This document shows positions 7,006-14,097 of a stretch of 17,089 nt of DNA, one piece after another; the first letter of the stretch is position 1, and the number at the start of each line of letters is the position of its first letter. The notes under the pieces are model-generated. The model searched no databases, was not told the origin of the DNA, and was given only the letters and a program-made list of their open reading frames with translations. Location: NCBI GenBank assembly GCA_024645065.1, contig JAHEGP010000040.1, positions 1 to 17,089 of the forward strand, given 5' to 3'. The DNA comes from Cellvibrionales bacterium (lineage in GTDB: Bacteria; Pseudomonadota; Gammaproteobacteria; Pseudomonadales; JAHEGP01). The translations under genes and the position numbers were made by a program.

Positions 7006-7660
7006 CCTGGTGAATCGTATAACCAACGCCACGTATGGTTTTAATGAAATTGTCGGGTAATTTTTTGCGCAGGTTGCTGATATGCACCTCGATGGTATTG
7101 CTACCAATCGTCTCACCCCTTTCGTAGAGATTGTTTTCCAGCATGTCCCTGGTTTTCACCCGGCCCGCTTGTTCCATAAGGATCTTGAGCGTCATGTACT
7201 CTTTCCGGGGCAGGTGTACTTCTACACCATCAACCCTCAGCCGATGTGCGACGGTATCGAGGACCACTGAATCAATTGTCACCTCGCTGCTCGCCGCGGT
7301 GCCCAGCCGCCTTTGCATAACCCGTAACCTGGCCAGCAACTCGGGCATTTCAAAGGGCTTTTGTAAATAGTCATCGGCGCCAATATCCAGCGCGTTCACC
7401 TTGTCGTTCAGGGCGCTGCGGGCTGTCAACACCAGCACCGGGGTGCCGGTTTTCTTGCGCCGCAGGTATTTGAGAACATCGAGACCGTCCATGTCCGGCA
7501 GGCCCAGGTCCAGCACGACAAGATCGGGGCCGAAGCTCGCCAATTGCTTTTGGGCATTGGCGCCCAGCACCTCGTGCGCCATGATAAATCCTTCTGAGCG
7601 CAGCGCCTTGACCAGACCTTCAGCGAGATCCCGATCATCTTCGACCAACAAAACCTTCAA
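6995..7660 (-). CDS. OmpR-family response regulator (QseB/PmrA-like)
   Basis: This 221-residue regulator has an N-terminal receiver with the acidic pair D8-D9, phosphoacceptor D51 (VVLDLGLPDMDG), T79 and K101 (KPFEMPELL), then a C-terminal winged-helix DNA-binding domain ending in the typical VHISNLRKKL and IRGVGYTIH. It is the cognate partner of the downstream sensor kinase. The start is TTG at 7660, 3 nt after the stop of the TPR gene, with GGAG and AGGA just upstream; no ATG fits. Regulators of this subfamily bind tandem CTTAA-type half-sites spaced by 5 bp, and one such site lies upstream of the operon at 12159-12175, so autoregulation is a reasonable inference. Confidence 0.95.
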   Translation of the reverse strand: MKVLLVEDDRDLAEGLVKALRSEGFIMAHEVLGANAQKQLASFGPDLVVLDLGLPDMDGLDVLKYLRRKKTGTPVLVLTARSALNDKVNALDIGADDYLQKPFEMPELLARLRVMQRRLGTAASSEVTIDSVVLDTVAHRLRVDGVEVHLPRKEYMTLKILMEQAGRVKTRDMLENNLYERGETIGSNTIEVHISNLRKKLPDNFIKTIRGVGYTIHQDAG

Positions 7661-7663
7661 ATC

Positions 7664-8329
7664 CTATCTCCGGGCGCTGACCTGGGTGAGGTGGGCATCT
7701 ACCTCCACCAACAGGGCCTTGACTTCTTCCCGGCGACCGCTGTCCGCCAGTTCCCGGCCCGGCCGCGGCGGGGCGTCGAGAGCGGTATGAAGGTGCTGCG
7801 AGGATTCCTGATAGCGCTTTTCCCTGCTAAGAAAATCACCGTAGAAGTAATTAGCATCAATCCCTTTCGGGTTGATGTCCAGCGCTTTTTTCAGGAGGTC
7901 TTCGGCCTTGTCGTCGTCACCGAAACCGATCGGCCAGCCCGGCACATTAAAGTAGAGGGTTCCCAGGCTGGTATAGGCGGAACCCTGCAGGGCGCTGCCA
8001 TCCAGGGTGATGGCCTTTTCCAGGTCACTTTTGGCAGCCTTGGCATACTTTAAGGCCCCGATCCCGCCCTTGGCTCCCGCATAGGTCGACTGAATGATTC
8101 CCCGCCAGATGTACAGGGACGCCTCATTCGGGTGAGCCGCAATCCGCCCGTCAGCTTCGTCAATCAGGGTAAAAAGCGCCCGCTGCTTTTCTGTTCCGCC
8201 AAGTTGGTAATTATCGATAGCCCACTGCTGCTGCAGATAGGCAACGGCGTCAGTGGTAGTCTCCGCGAGGCTGGCCATGCTGATGCCCGCCGTTAAGCCC
8301 ATGGTAAGTAAGAATTGATGCAAGTTCAT
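7664..8329 (-). CDS. Periplasmic tetratricopeptide-repeat protein
   Basis: This 221-residue exported protein has a signal peptide (MNLHQFLLTMGLTAGISMASLA, shown in two parts as MNLHQFLLTMG and LTAGISMASLA, cut before ETT). The mature part is helical with TPR-like repeats: about 65-80 (NEASLYIWRGIIQ), 95-130 (AAKSDLEKAITLD then SAYTSLGTLYF), 138-165 (DKAEDLLKKALDINPK) and 166-185 (YFYGDFLSREKRYQESS). The GWPIGFGDDDKAEDLLKKAL stretch recalls TatT-like TRAP-associated TPR proteins, though I would not insist. It overlaps the preceding SDR gene by 4 nt (ATGA) with AGGAGAG as ribosome-binding site, and ends 3 nt before the regulator gene. It may be a scaffold or a ligand-binding partner for the pathway; the exact role is unknown. 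Confidence 0.88.
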   Translation of the reverse strand: MNLHQFLLTMGLTAGISMASLAETTTDAVAYLQQQWAIDNYQLGGTEKQRALFTLIDEADGRIAAHPNEASLYIWRGIIQSTYAGAKGGIGALKYAKAAKSDLEKAITLDGSALQGSAYTSLGTLYFNVPGWPIGFGDDDKAEDLLKKALDINPKGIDANYFYGDFLSREKRYQESSQHLHTALDAPPRPGRELADSGRREEVKALLVEVDAHLTQVSARR

Positions 8330-9150
8330 GATGCTCTCCTGTTGCTGATGTCAAGTGGTTGGCCAACCCGGTAATAACGTTTGATGGTGGCGAGTTGCCG
8401 GAAAAGTGCGCTGTCGACGACTGAGGGCAACAAGCCATTGAGCCCGACAAAGAAGCGCTCGGGCCAGCCGAGGTAGCGATTCAGGGATTTATCGACTTCC
8501 AATGCGCTGACCAGCTGCTGGGCCACCCACTCGGGGCTGTCGACTGCATTGCCCAGCTCCTGGTTCATTTGCCTGGCTCGATCGCTGTTCAGCTCGGTAT
8601 TGGTGGCCCTGGGCGCAAAGTAGACGACTTTGACCTTGCTATCGGCGAGCTCCCTGCGCAGTGCTTCGGTAAACCCGCGCAAGCCGAATTTACTGGCGCA
8701 GTAGACCGTTGAGCCCGCATAACCGATGCTGCCAAGAATAGAGCCGACATTGATGATGGTGGCTTTTTCCCGGCTTTGGAGCAGGGGTAGCAGCGTGCTG
8801 CAGACGTTGATCGGGGCGGTCAGATTGGTCGCGATGATTTGGTCGACATCGCTGTAATTGGTGTCATCCAGGGCAGAGAGTTGATTGACCCCCAGGCAAT
8901 TGACCAGGGCGCTCGCGCTGAACTGCGCTGCGGCTGCACCCAATTGTTCTACGCCTGCCCTGGATGTCAGGTCGGCGGCCAGCGTGACATGATCGCGACC
9001 TTGCAGCCCGGATGCCAGGGTCGTCAACTTCGCCGCGCTTCTTCCGGTCAGCAACAGGCGGCAGCCCGCTGCATCCAGCGCCCTGGCTATGGCGCTTCCT
9101 ATGCCACCGGTTGCACCGGTGACAACCACGTTTTTACCTGTTATGGCCAT
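8326..9150 (-). CDS. SDR-family oxidoreductase in the acyl-ligase/HDO operon
   Basis: This 274-residue SDR has TGATGGIG (11-18) as cofactor loop, with Arg37 after the second strand (LLTGRS) suggesting NADP(H), VNCLG (83-87) where NNAG is usual, catalytic S137 (NVGS), and Y150/K154 in YCASK. The segment FAPRATNTELNSD (178-190) and a C-terminal tail containing YLGWPERFF place it in the subgroup acting on lipid-like or acyl substrates, as far as memory of the family allows. The ATG at 9150 has GAGG at good spacing, 52 nt after the HDO gene. It presumably reduces or oxidises the intermediate made by the ligase, the HDO enzyme and the acyltransferase. Confidence 0.92.
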   Translation of the reverse strand: MAITGKNVVVTGATGGIGSAIARALDAAGCRLLLTGRSAAKLTTLASGLQGRDHVTLAADLTSRAGVEQLGAAAAQFSASALVNCLGVNQLSALDDTNYSDVDQIIATNLTAPINVCSTLLPLLQSREKATIINVGSILGSIGYAGSTVYCASKFGLRGFTEALRRELADSKVKVVYFAPRATNTELNSDRARQMNQELGNAVDSPEWVAQQLVSALEVDKSLNRYLGWPERFFVGLNGLLPSVVDSALFRQLATIKRYYRVGQPLDISNRRAS

Positions 9151-9202
9151 ACTTCCACCTCAATTTCGTTTCCCGTCCCTGGCAATCATTGCCCTGCATC
9201 GA

Positions 9203-9874
9203 TCAAGCCGCAATCAACAGGGCTTGATCCGCTGACAGTTCCCTGAATACATTGCCGTACAAGTGGTAGAACGCCCTGGCGGCGTGAATAATCAGATGCT
9301 GTTCCGCGGGGTCGGTAATCTGGTTCATCAGGCCCTTGAAAAACTCAATGTGCTGCTGGTCCAGCTTGCCATGCGATCGCAGGTAGCTGAAAGCGCGGGT
9401 CGGTAAGCCCAGCGCCTGCTGAATCCTGTCAGCGGCGGTGTCGGCAATAGTGATACTGGTGCCCTCGAGCACGTTGACCATGCCGAAGAAACCCAGGGGG
9501 TTGACCCGGTTGACGGTGTCATAGGCATAGGAAACCATCAGCTCGGTGGACAGATTCGGAGTGCTGTGTCGGGCCTTTTCGCTATCGTAACCGCAGGCAG
9601 CGATGTCGCTGAGTATCCACTCCTGGTGCCCCAGCTCTTCCTCGATATACTCGGCCACGGCATTGCGCAACCACTCTTTCGATTCTGGCAACCTCGCCCC
9701 GGTCGCCATCAACAGGGGCGTGGTGTGTTTGACATGGTGATAGGCCTGTTGCAAAAAGGCGACATAATCCCCAGGGTCGATATCGCCCGATAAGCAGGCG
9801 CCGATGATCGGCGCTGACATCAGGTAGTCGCGTTGCTGGCTTGTCTCGGACTGGAGGCGCTGGTAAAAAGTCAT
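9203..9874 (-). CDS. Haem-oxygenase-like diiron oxidase/oxygenase (HDO family; TenA-like fold)
   Basis: This 223-residue all-helical protein belongs to the iron-containing redox enzymes with a haem-oxygenase-like fold (UndA, CADD and SznF relatives), not to thiaminases. A full set of candidate metal ligands is visible: E80 and H83 in EEELGHQEW, E137 in NVLEGTS, and the H168-x3-D172-x2-H175 pattern in HGKLDQQH. Known relatives use two irons and O2 to oxidise, cleave or lyse small acyl or amino substrates. The ATG at 9874 is chosen because AGAGGA lies about 6 nt upstream; a TTG at 9895 would add seven residues. It begins 10 nt after the ligase stop. Its substrate is probably the product of the adjacent ligase and acyltransferase, which is inference. 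Confidence 0.88.
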   Translation of the reverse strand: MTFYQRLQSETSQQRDYLMSAPIIGACLSGDIDPGDYVAFLQQAYHHVKHTTPLLMATGARLPESKEWLRNAVAEYIEEELGHQEWILSDIAACGYDSEKARHSTPNLSTELMVSYAYDTVNRVNPLGFFGMVNVLEGTSITIADTAADRIQQALGLPTRAFSYLRSHGKLDQQHIEFFKGLMNQITDPAEQHLIIHAARAFYHLYGNVFRELSADQALLIAA

Positions 9875-9884
9875 TTGGGTTCCT

Positions 9885-11390
9885 CTAATTGGCAATATTG
9901 AGGGCTTGGCTGCTGGCAGTCAGTTGCCCGATGACAGCGGCGAAAGCCGATTCAATTTGCTGGCGTTGCAATCTTCCGTTGGCGGTGACAAAGGGTTTTA
10001 ACTCTGCCTCATCGAGGCGAGCCCAGGAACCGACGCGGGCATAGTCTGGCAGCTTCGTGTTGATGTGCTGGATCCAGCCGCCGATCATCCTCGCGTCTAT
10101 TGATGCGGGGGCAGATACCAGTGCGCAAAGGGCAGGCTTGCCATCGCCGAGCACCAGGCACTGGCTGAGCATCGGTTTTGACAGCAAAGCTGACTCCACC
10201 CACTCGGGGCTGACGTTGCGCCCATAACTGGTAATCAGGACATTTTTCTTGCGGCCGCTGATGCGCAGGAAACCATCGTCCAGAGTGCCGATGTCACCGG
10301 TGTATACCTTCTGGGGGTACCAGCTTTCAGGTACGCCCACGTAACCGAGATGGCTGGCGCCGCTCACCACCACCTCGGAATCATCCGCTATAGCTACCGT
10401 ACAGTGCGGGAGCACCTGGCCTGCCTGGCCGGGTCGATTGTGATTGGCGGTATTCAAAGCCACAACCGAGCCACATTCGGATAAGCCGTAGCCCTGAAAG
10501 ACCGGCAGGCCATATCGATCAGCCTGTTGCAGCAGGTCGATAGAAACCACGCCGCCGCCGACGGCCACAAACTGCAAACTGGCGGGGGGTCGCCAACCCC
10601 TTTGGCACGCGGCGACCAACGCCGTCAAAAGCTGGGGGATCAAGATCAGGGTGTTGGGTTCCGTCTGATCGATACATGCCAGCAACGCCTGTTGGTCGAG
10701 CCCGGAGCTACCCAGCATGCCTCGTTCTGCGTCGCTGGCTATGACCACGGTGCCACCGCAGAGCAGAGGACTGTAGACTCCCGCCAGGTTCTCTAGCAGG
10801 GTACTGAGGGGCAGCAGGCAGAGGTGTCGGGGTTGTTCGCAGCCAATGACCTGCGCCAGTGATTGCGCGACCCGCCACTGGTGTTCGTTGGCAAGGCATA
10901 CACCTTTGGGATTGCCCGTTGAGCCCGAGGTAAAGGTGATCTTGCCGGTTTGCTCCGGCATGAGCCCGGCTGTGGTGCCTGATAATCGGTAGCCGTAAAG
11001 CGAACAGCGGTGTCCCTTTGCTAACGGGTAAATGGCTGTACCCTCGGCGCTCACCCACTGCTCGGCCAATGCGGGTTGATCGCTCAGCACGATGTCTGCG
11101 CCCGAATGCAGCAGGCATTGGGCAATCTGTTGGGGCGAGAAAAATGCCGGCAGTGGCACACAGGGCAGCCCCGCTTCCTGGCAAGCCAGGTCAGCGATCA
11201 CCCAATCGATACTGTTCTCTGCGTGCAGGGCAACCACCCTGCCATTGAGCCCGGCGAGCCATTCACTGTATTGCCGAACCTCTGCGATCAGCTCGGCATA
11301 GCAGAGCTGGCGGGCACTGCTCAATAGCGCCGGGTGTTCAGGGTTGAACCGTTCCGCAATCCAGGCCAGTTGAGCATTGATTACCGGCAT
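9885..11390 (-). CDS. Acyl-AMP ligase (ANL superfamily) with altered A10 lysine
   Basis: This 501-residue adenylate-forming enzyme resembles long-chain acyl-CoA synthetases. Motifs are the P-loop TSGSTGNPKG (154-163), YGLSE (301-305), YTGD (363-366) and GRKKN (379-383). The C-terminal A10 motif reads TANGRLQRQ (469-477), with Arg473 where the adenylation lysine is normally found; this could weaken or change the first half-reaction. The start at 11390 follows the hemolysin-family stop by 4 nt, with GGGGGGAG about 8 nt upstream; a frame extending to 11438 would overlap that gene. No carrier-protein domain is fused, so the activated acyl group may pass to CoA, to a free ACP, or directly to the GNAT-like partner. 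Confidence 0.93.
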   Translation of the reverse strand: MPVINAQLAWIAERFNPEHPALLSSARQLCYAELIAEVRQYSEWLAGLNGRVVALHAENSIDWVIADLACQEAGLPCVPLPAFFSPQQIAQCLLHSGADIVLSDQPALAEQWVSAEGTAIYPLAKGHRCSLYGYRLSGTTAGLMPEQTGKITFTSGSTGNPKGVCLANEHQWRVAQSLAQVIGCEQPRHLCLLPLSTLLENLAGVYSPLLCGGTVVIASDAERGMLGSSGLDQQALLACIDQTEPNTLILIPQLLTALVAACQRGWRPPASLQFVAVGGGVVSIDLLQQADRYGLPVFQGYGLSECGSVVALNTANHNRPGQAGQVLPHCTVAIADDSEVVVSGASHLGYVGVPESWYPQKVYTGDIGTLDDGFLRISGRKKNVLITSYGRNVSPEWVESALLSKPMLSQCLVLGDGKPALCALVSAPASIDARMIGGWIQHINTKLPDYARVGSWARLDEAELKPFVTANGRLQRQQIESAFAAVIGQLTASSQALNIAN

Positions 11391-11394
11391 GATG

Positions 11395-12111
11395 TTACTC
11401 CCCCCTGAGTCTGCGGTAGTCTGACAGTGCGTCTGCAATTTCTCTGCTCTGGTTCTGGAGGCGCTGTGCGATGGCGCTCAATTGCGGGTTATTGCTGACT
11501 ATCGTCGCGGCCTGGGCCAGGCTTCCGACCATCACCCTGGGATTATTGGCGTAATAAGTACCCCAGCTGCATTTGTGGGCGGTGAGTCGATCGGGATCAG
11601 CAAATACCAGGTAGTGGGGCTTGAACCCCAGCCGCTTCAGCAACCGCTCGACCTGTTCCGTGACTGTAAAAACCATCCATTCGTAACCGGCCCTTGCCAG
11701 TGACATCGCCAGTGTTACCAGTAACAGCGGCCCATAGCCATTGCGGGAGACCACCAGATTGCCTACTTCGACCAGCGAGCTGCGATCCACCGGCTGCCTG
11801 TAAATCTCAGCCACCTGGTGCTCCACCGGGGAATCCAGGTATTGCTCCAGAAACATCGGGCGGTAGTGGCCCGGGCGCAGTCCAAAGGCGCCTACGGGCG
11901 TATCTGCCTGTGAGATTCGAATAATGATGGGCAAAAACTCATGCAGATCGGCGTTATAAACGCGACGATATTTGTCGGCTATGAAGCTCTCCGCCTGCTC
12001 CCGTAAGGGGTTGCTCCTGAGTAGCAACTCGATCCGGCTGCACGGCGAACCCGGGTGGACTACTGCCGTGCAATCCCTGTTCACGGTGTTGAGGGAGGCT
12101 TGCTGGATCAT
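11395..12111 (-). CDS. Thermostable-hemolysin family protein (GNAT-like acyltransferase candidate)
   Basis: This 238-residue protein matches the family named after the Vibrio thermostable (delta) hemolysin. The recognisable core is SSLVEVGNLVVSRNGYG (111-127), a helix AMSLARAGYEWMVFTV, and LLKRLGFKP (157-165), which together look like a GNAT/acyl-homoserine-lactone-synthase type fold. It has no signal peptide or membrane segment, so a cytoplasmic enzyme is more likely than a secreted pore. I start it at ATG 12111; an ATG at 12147 would add 12 residues but lies inside the best -10 element (12143-12148). It heads the operon, directly ahead of the acyl-AMP ligase, consistent with transferring an activated acyl chain to an acceptor. 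The name is historical and the activity is inferred. Confidence 0.85.
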   Translation of the reverse strand: MIQQASLNTVNRDCTAVVHPGSPCSRIELLLRSNPLREQAESFIADKYRRVYNADLHEFLPIIIRISQADTPVGAFGLRPGHYRPMFLEQYLDSPVEHQVAEIYRQPVDRSSLVEVGNLVVSRNGYGPLLLVTLAMSLARAGYEWMVFTVTEQVERLLKRLGFKPHYLVFADPDRLTAHKCSWGTYYANNPRVMVGSLAQAATIVSNNPQLSAIAQRLQNQSREIADALSDYRRLRGE

Positions 12112-12142
12112 TGTGATCGTCCATTGGTTTTCAATAAGCGTG

Positions 12143-12175
12143 ATCATAGATAGCCAAGCTTAAGGAAACCTTAGG
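12143..12175 (-). promoter_or_regulatory. PmrA/QseB-type regulator box and -10 element of the operon
   Basis: On the plus strand CTTAAG (12159-12164), a 5-bp spacer, then CTTAGG (12170-12175) form a direct repeat with 11-bp period, matching the PmrA/QseB half-site arrangement. On the minus strand the downstream half-site is followed after 10 nt by TATGAT (12148-12143), a 5/6 match to the -10 consensus, the spacing seen when such regulators replace a -35 element. Transcription would begin near 12136, leaving a leader of about 25 nt before ATG 12111. The operon encodes its own OmpR-family regulator, so this is a likely autoregulatory site. Confidence 0.6.
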
Positions 12176-12247
12176 AAGGAAAAATATTGCTGCAGGAGTT
12201 GAACGGCCCCCGGTGCGCCCGCAATTCGTCTCGCTGCTTCAGGGACA

Positions 12248-12291
12248 CCACCATTGGGTGGCGGCGATGGCCCGGGGCACCCATCCGGGTG
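12248..12291. repeat. Two related palindromes between divergent genes
   Basis: CCACC-ATTG-GGTGG (12248-12261) and CACCC-ATCC-GGGTG (12278-12291) are perfect 5-bp stems with 4-nt loops and similar sequence, 30 bp apart. They lie in the 313-nt region between the divergent hemolysin-family and nhaC genes. They could be operators or hairpins in an nhaC leader RNA. A TTGACA sequence follows at 12315-12320, but no matching -10 sits at normal spacing. No regulator can be assigned. Confidence 0.35.
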
Positions 12292-12424
12292 GGCAGGTCA
12301 ATCGTGGTGATTTTTTGACAGGGTGCTCAGGGGGCGCTGCCTGTGGTAGCTTATGGGCACAATGACAAGTGCCGGGTTTGCCAGCCGACGAGCCGGGCCG
12401 GTGTAACCCTTTCGAGTACCGGGC

Positions 12425-13897
12425 TTGAACTCAACAGACTCTCCTGACATTACCCTGACTCCCTGGCTGGCGCTGGCGCCGGTTCTGTTCCTGGTCGCCC
12501 TGCTTGCCTGCTCCGTTTACCTGTTCGGGGCGGACTCTTCCTACGGTGCCAATCAGATTGCACTGGTGCTCTCCACCGTGGTAGCGGCTTTGGTGGGTTT
12601 GCGGGCAGGCCTGTCATGGAAGTCGGTCCAGGACGGGATCGTCAATGGCATTGCCATGGGGCTTTGGCCCAGCCTCATCCTGCTCGCCGTGGGCATGCTG
12701 ATCGGCACATGGATTCTGGCCGGTACGGTGCCGGCAATGGTTTACTACGGCCTGGAGGTGCTTAACCCGGGTATTTTTTATGCCGCCAGTGCAGCTATCT
12801 GCGCCATCGTCGCAATCAGTGTCGGCAGCTCGTGGACGGTGGCCGGCACCCTGGGAATCGGCCTGATGGGCATTGCCGGCAGCTTCGGGCTGTCGCCGGC
12901 GGTGACGGCAGGAGCCATTGTCTCCGGCGCCTACTTTGGCGACAAGCTGTCACCGATGTCCGATACCACCAACCTGGCGTCCGCGGTTACCGGGGTCGAT
13001 TTGTTCGAGCATATTCGCCATATGCTCTGGACGACAGTCCCGGGCTTTGCGGTGGCACTCATCATCTTTGCCCTGCTGGGCAACTCGAATGCGACTGCCC
13101 CCGAAGAGATCATCGCCCTGCAGCAGTCAATTGCCACCGAGTTCACTATTGGCCTGCACCTGCTGTTGCCCCTGGCGCTGATGCTGCTGTTGGTGATCAA
13201 GCGTGTGCCGGCCTACCCGGCGATTATTGCCAGTGCGCTGGCGGGGGCTGTTTTTGCCGTGCTGTTCCAGCCCCAGGCCGTGACTCGCCTGGCCGGGGAT
13301 ACCGGGGACATGGGGCGATTTTTTGTCTTGCTCAAGGGCACCTGGATGAGTCTTTTTGATGGCTATACCTCCCGCAGCGGCAACCAATCCCTGGATGCTT
13401 TGCTCAGCAAGGGTGGCATGAGCAGTATGCTCAATACCCTGTGGTTGATTGTCTGCGCCATGGGATTGGGCGGAATCCTCGAGCGCACCGGCATTTTACG
13501 CTACCTGCTGCAATTTGCTCTCAGGGGGGTGCACAACACCGGCACCCTGGTGGGGACAACAGTTCTGACCGGGATCAGCGCAAACCTCCTGACTGCGGAC
13601 CAGTTCATTGCCATTGCCTTGCCCGGTCGCATGTACAAGGACGAGTACGAGCGACGCGGTTTGTCGCGACTCAACCTGTCGCGGACGCTGGAGGATTCCG
13701 CGACCCTGACATCGGTCTTGATCCCCTGGAATACCTGCGGTGCCTATATGTCAGCCACACTGGGCGTTGCGACTCTCAATTATGCGCCTTATGCCTTTTT
13801 TAACTGGTTGTGTCCGATCATTGCCGTTATTTACGGTTTTACCGGTTTGGCGCAAAAGCGGGCTGAGGCGCCTGCTGCAACGCCTGCTAGTGGTTAA
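12425..13897 (+). CDS. nhaC: NhaC-family Na+/H+ antiporter
   Basis: This 490-residue polytopic inner-membrane protein matches the NhaC family, which exports Na+ in exchange for protons. The family signature SGAYFGDKLSPMSDTTNLA lies at 167-185. About a dozen hydrophobic segments are apparent, starting at about residue 13. The start is TTG at 12425: an in-frame TAA lies at 12404 and no other start codon precedes the first membrane segment. The ribosome-binding site is poor (GAG upstream). It is divergent from the large minus-strand operon and followed by a 200-nt gap before the dehydrogenase gene. Sodium-driven physiology suits a marine bacterium. Confidence 0.92.
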   Translation: MNSTDSPDITLTPWLALAPVLFLVALLACSVYLFGADSSYGANQIALVLSTVVAALVGLRAGLSWKSVQDGIVNGIAMGLWPSLILLAVGMLIGTWILAGTVPAMVYYGLEVLNPGIFYAASAAICAIVAISVGSSWTVAGTLGIGLMGIAGSFGLSPAVTAGAIVSGAYFGDKLSPMSDTTNLASAVTGVDLFEHIRHMLWTTVPGFAVALIIFALLGNSNATAPEEIIALQQSIATEFTIGLHLLLPLALMLLLVIKRVPAYPAIIASALAGAVFAVLFQPQAVTRLAGDTGDMGRFFVLLKGTWMSLFDGYTSRSGNQSLDALLSKGGMSSMLNTLWLIVCAMGLGGILERTGILRYLLQFALRGVHNTGTLVGTTVLTGISANLLTADQFIAIALPGRMYKDEYERRGLSRLNLSRTLEDSATLTSVLIPWNTCGAYMSATLGVATLNYAPYAFFNWLCPIIAVIYGFTGLAQKRAEAPAATPASG

Positions 13898-14026
13898 CGA
13901 GACGCAACGATTATGCCCGTGATTAGCGCCAAAGTCGGGTCGTTAGTATTCTGAAGCGCCGCCCGAGCGCGTATACAGCAACACAGTACTACTAAAGTAT
14001 GGGAGCAATTCGATCACCACTGGCCC

Positions 14027-14032
14027 TATAAT
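14027..14032 (+). promoter_or_regulatory. Candidate -10 element for the isocitrate dehydrogenase gene
   Basis: A perfect TATAAT lies 65 nt upstream of the dehydrogenase ATG in an otherwise gene-free 200-nt gap. No good -35 is visible; GCAATT at 17-nt spacing is a poor match. Position relative to the gene is the main support. Confidence 0.35.
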
Positions 14033-14097
14033 TTGTTGCATTCTGCATATACCCTGAGGCTTTCTTTCCCATTTTTCCAGCGAGGCGCGCTGCCAGC

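Noticed and set aside
9203..9874. Reading the HDO gene as tenA (thiaminase II) or a transcriptional regulator.
   Set aside because: It carries the diiron ligand pattern of HDO enzymes, sits in no thiamine context and has no DNA-binding domain.
12315..12352. A sigma70 promoter for nhaC using TTGACA at 12315.
   Set aside because: No -10-like hexamer occurs at 16-18 nt; the nearest (TAGCTT) is 26 nt away.
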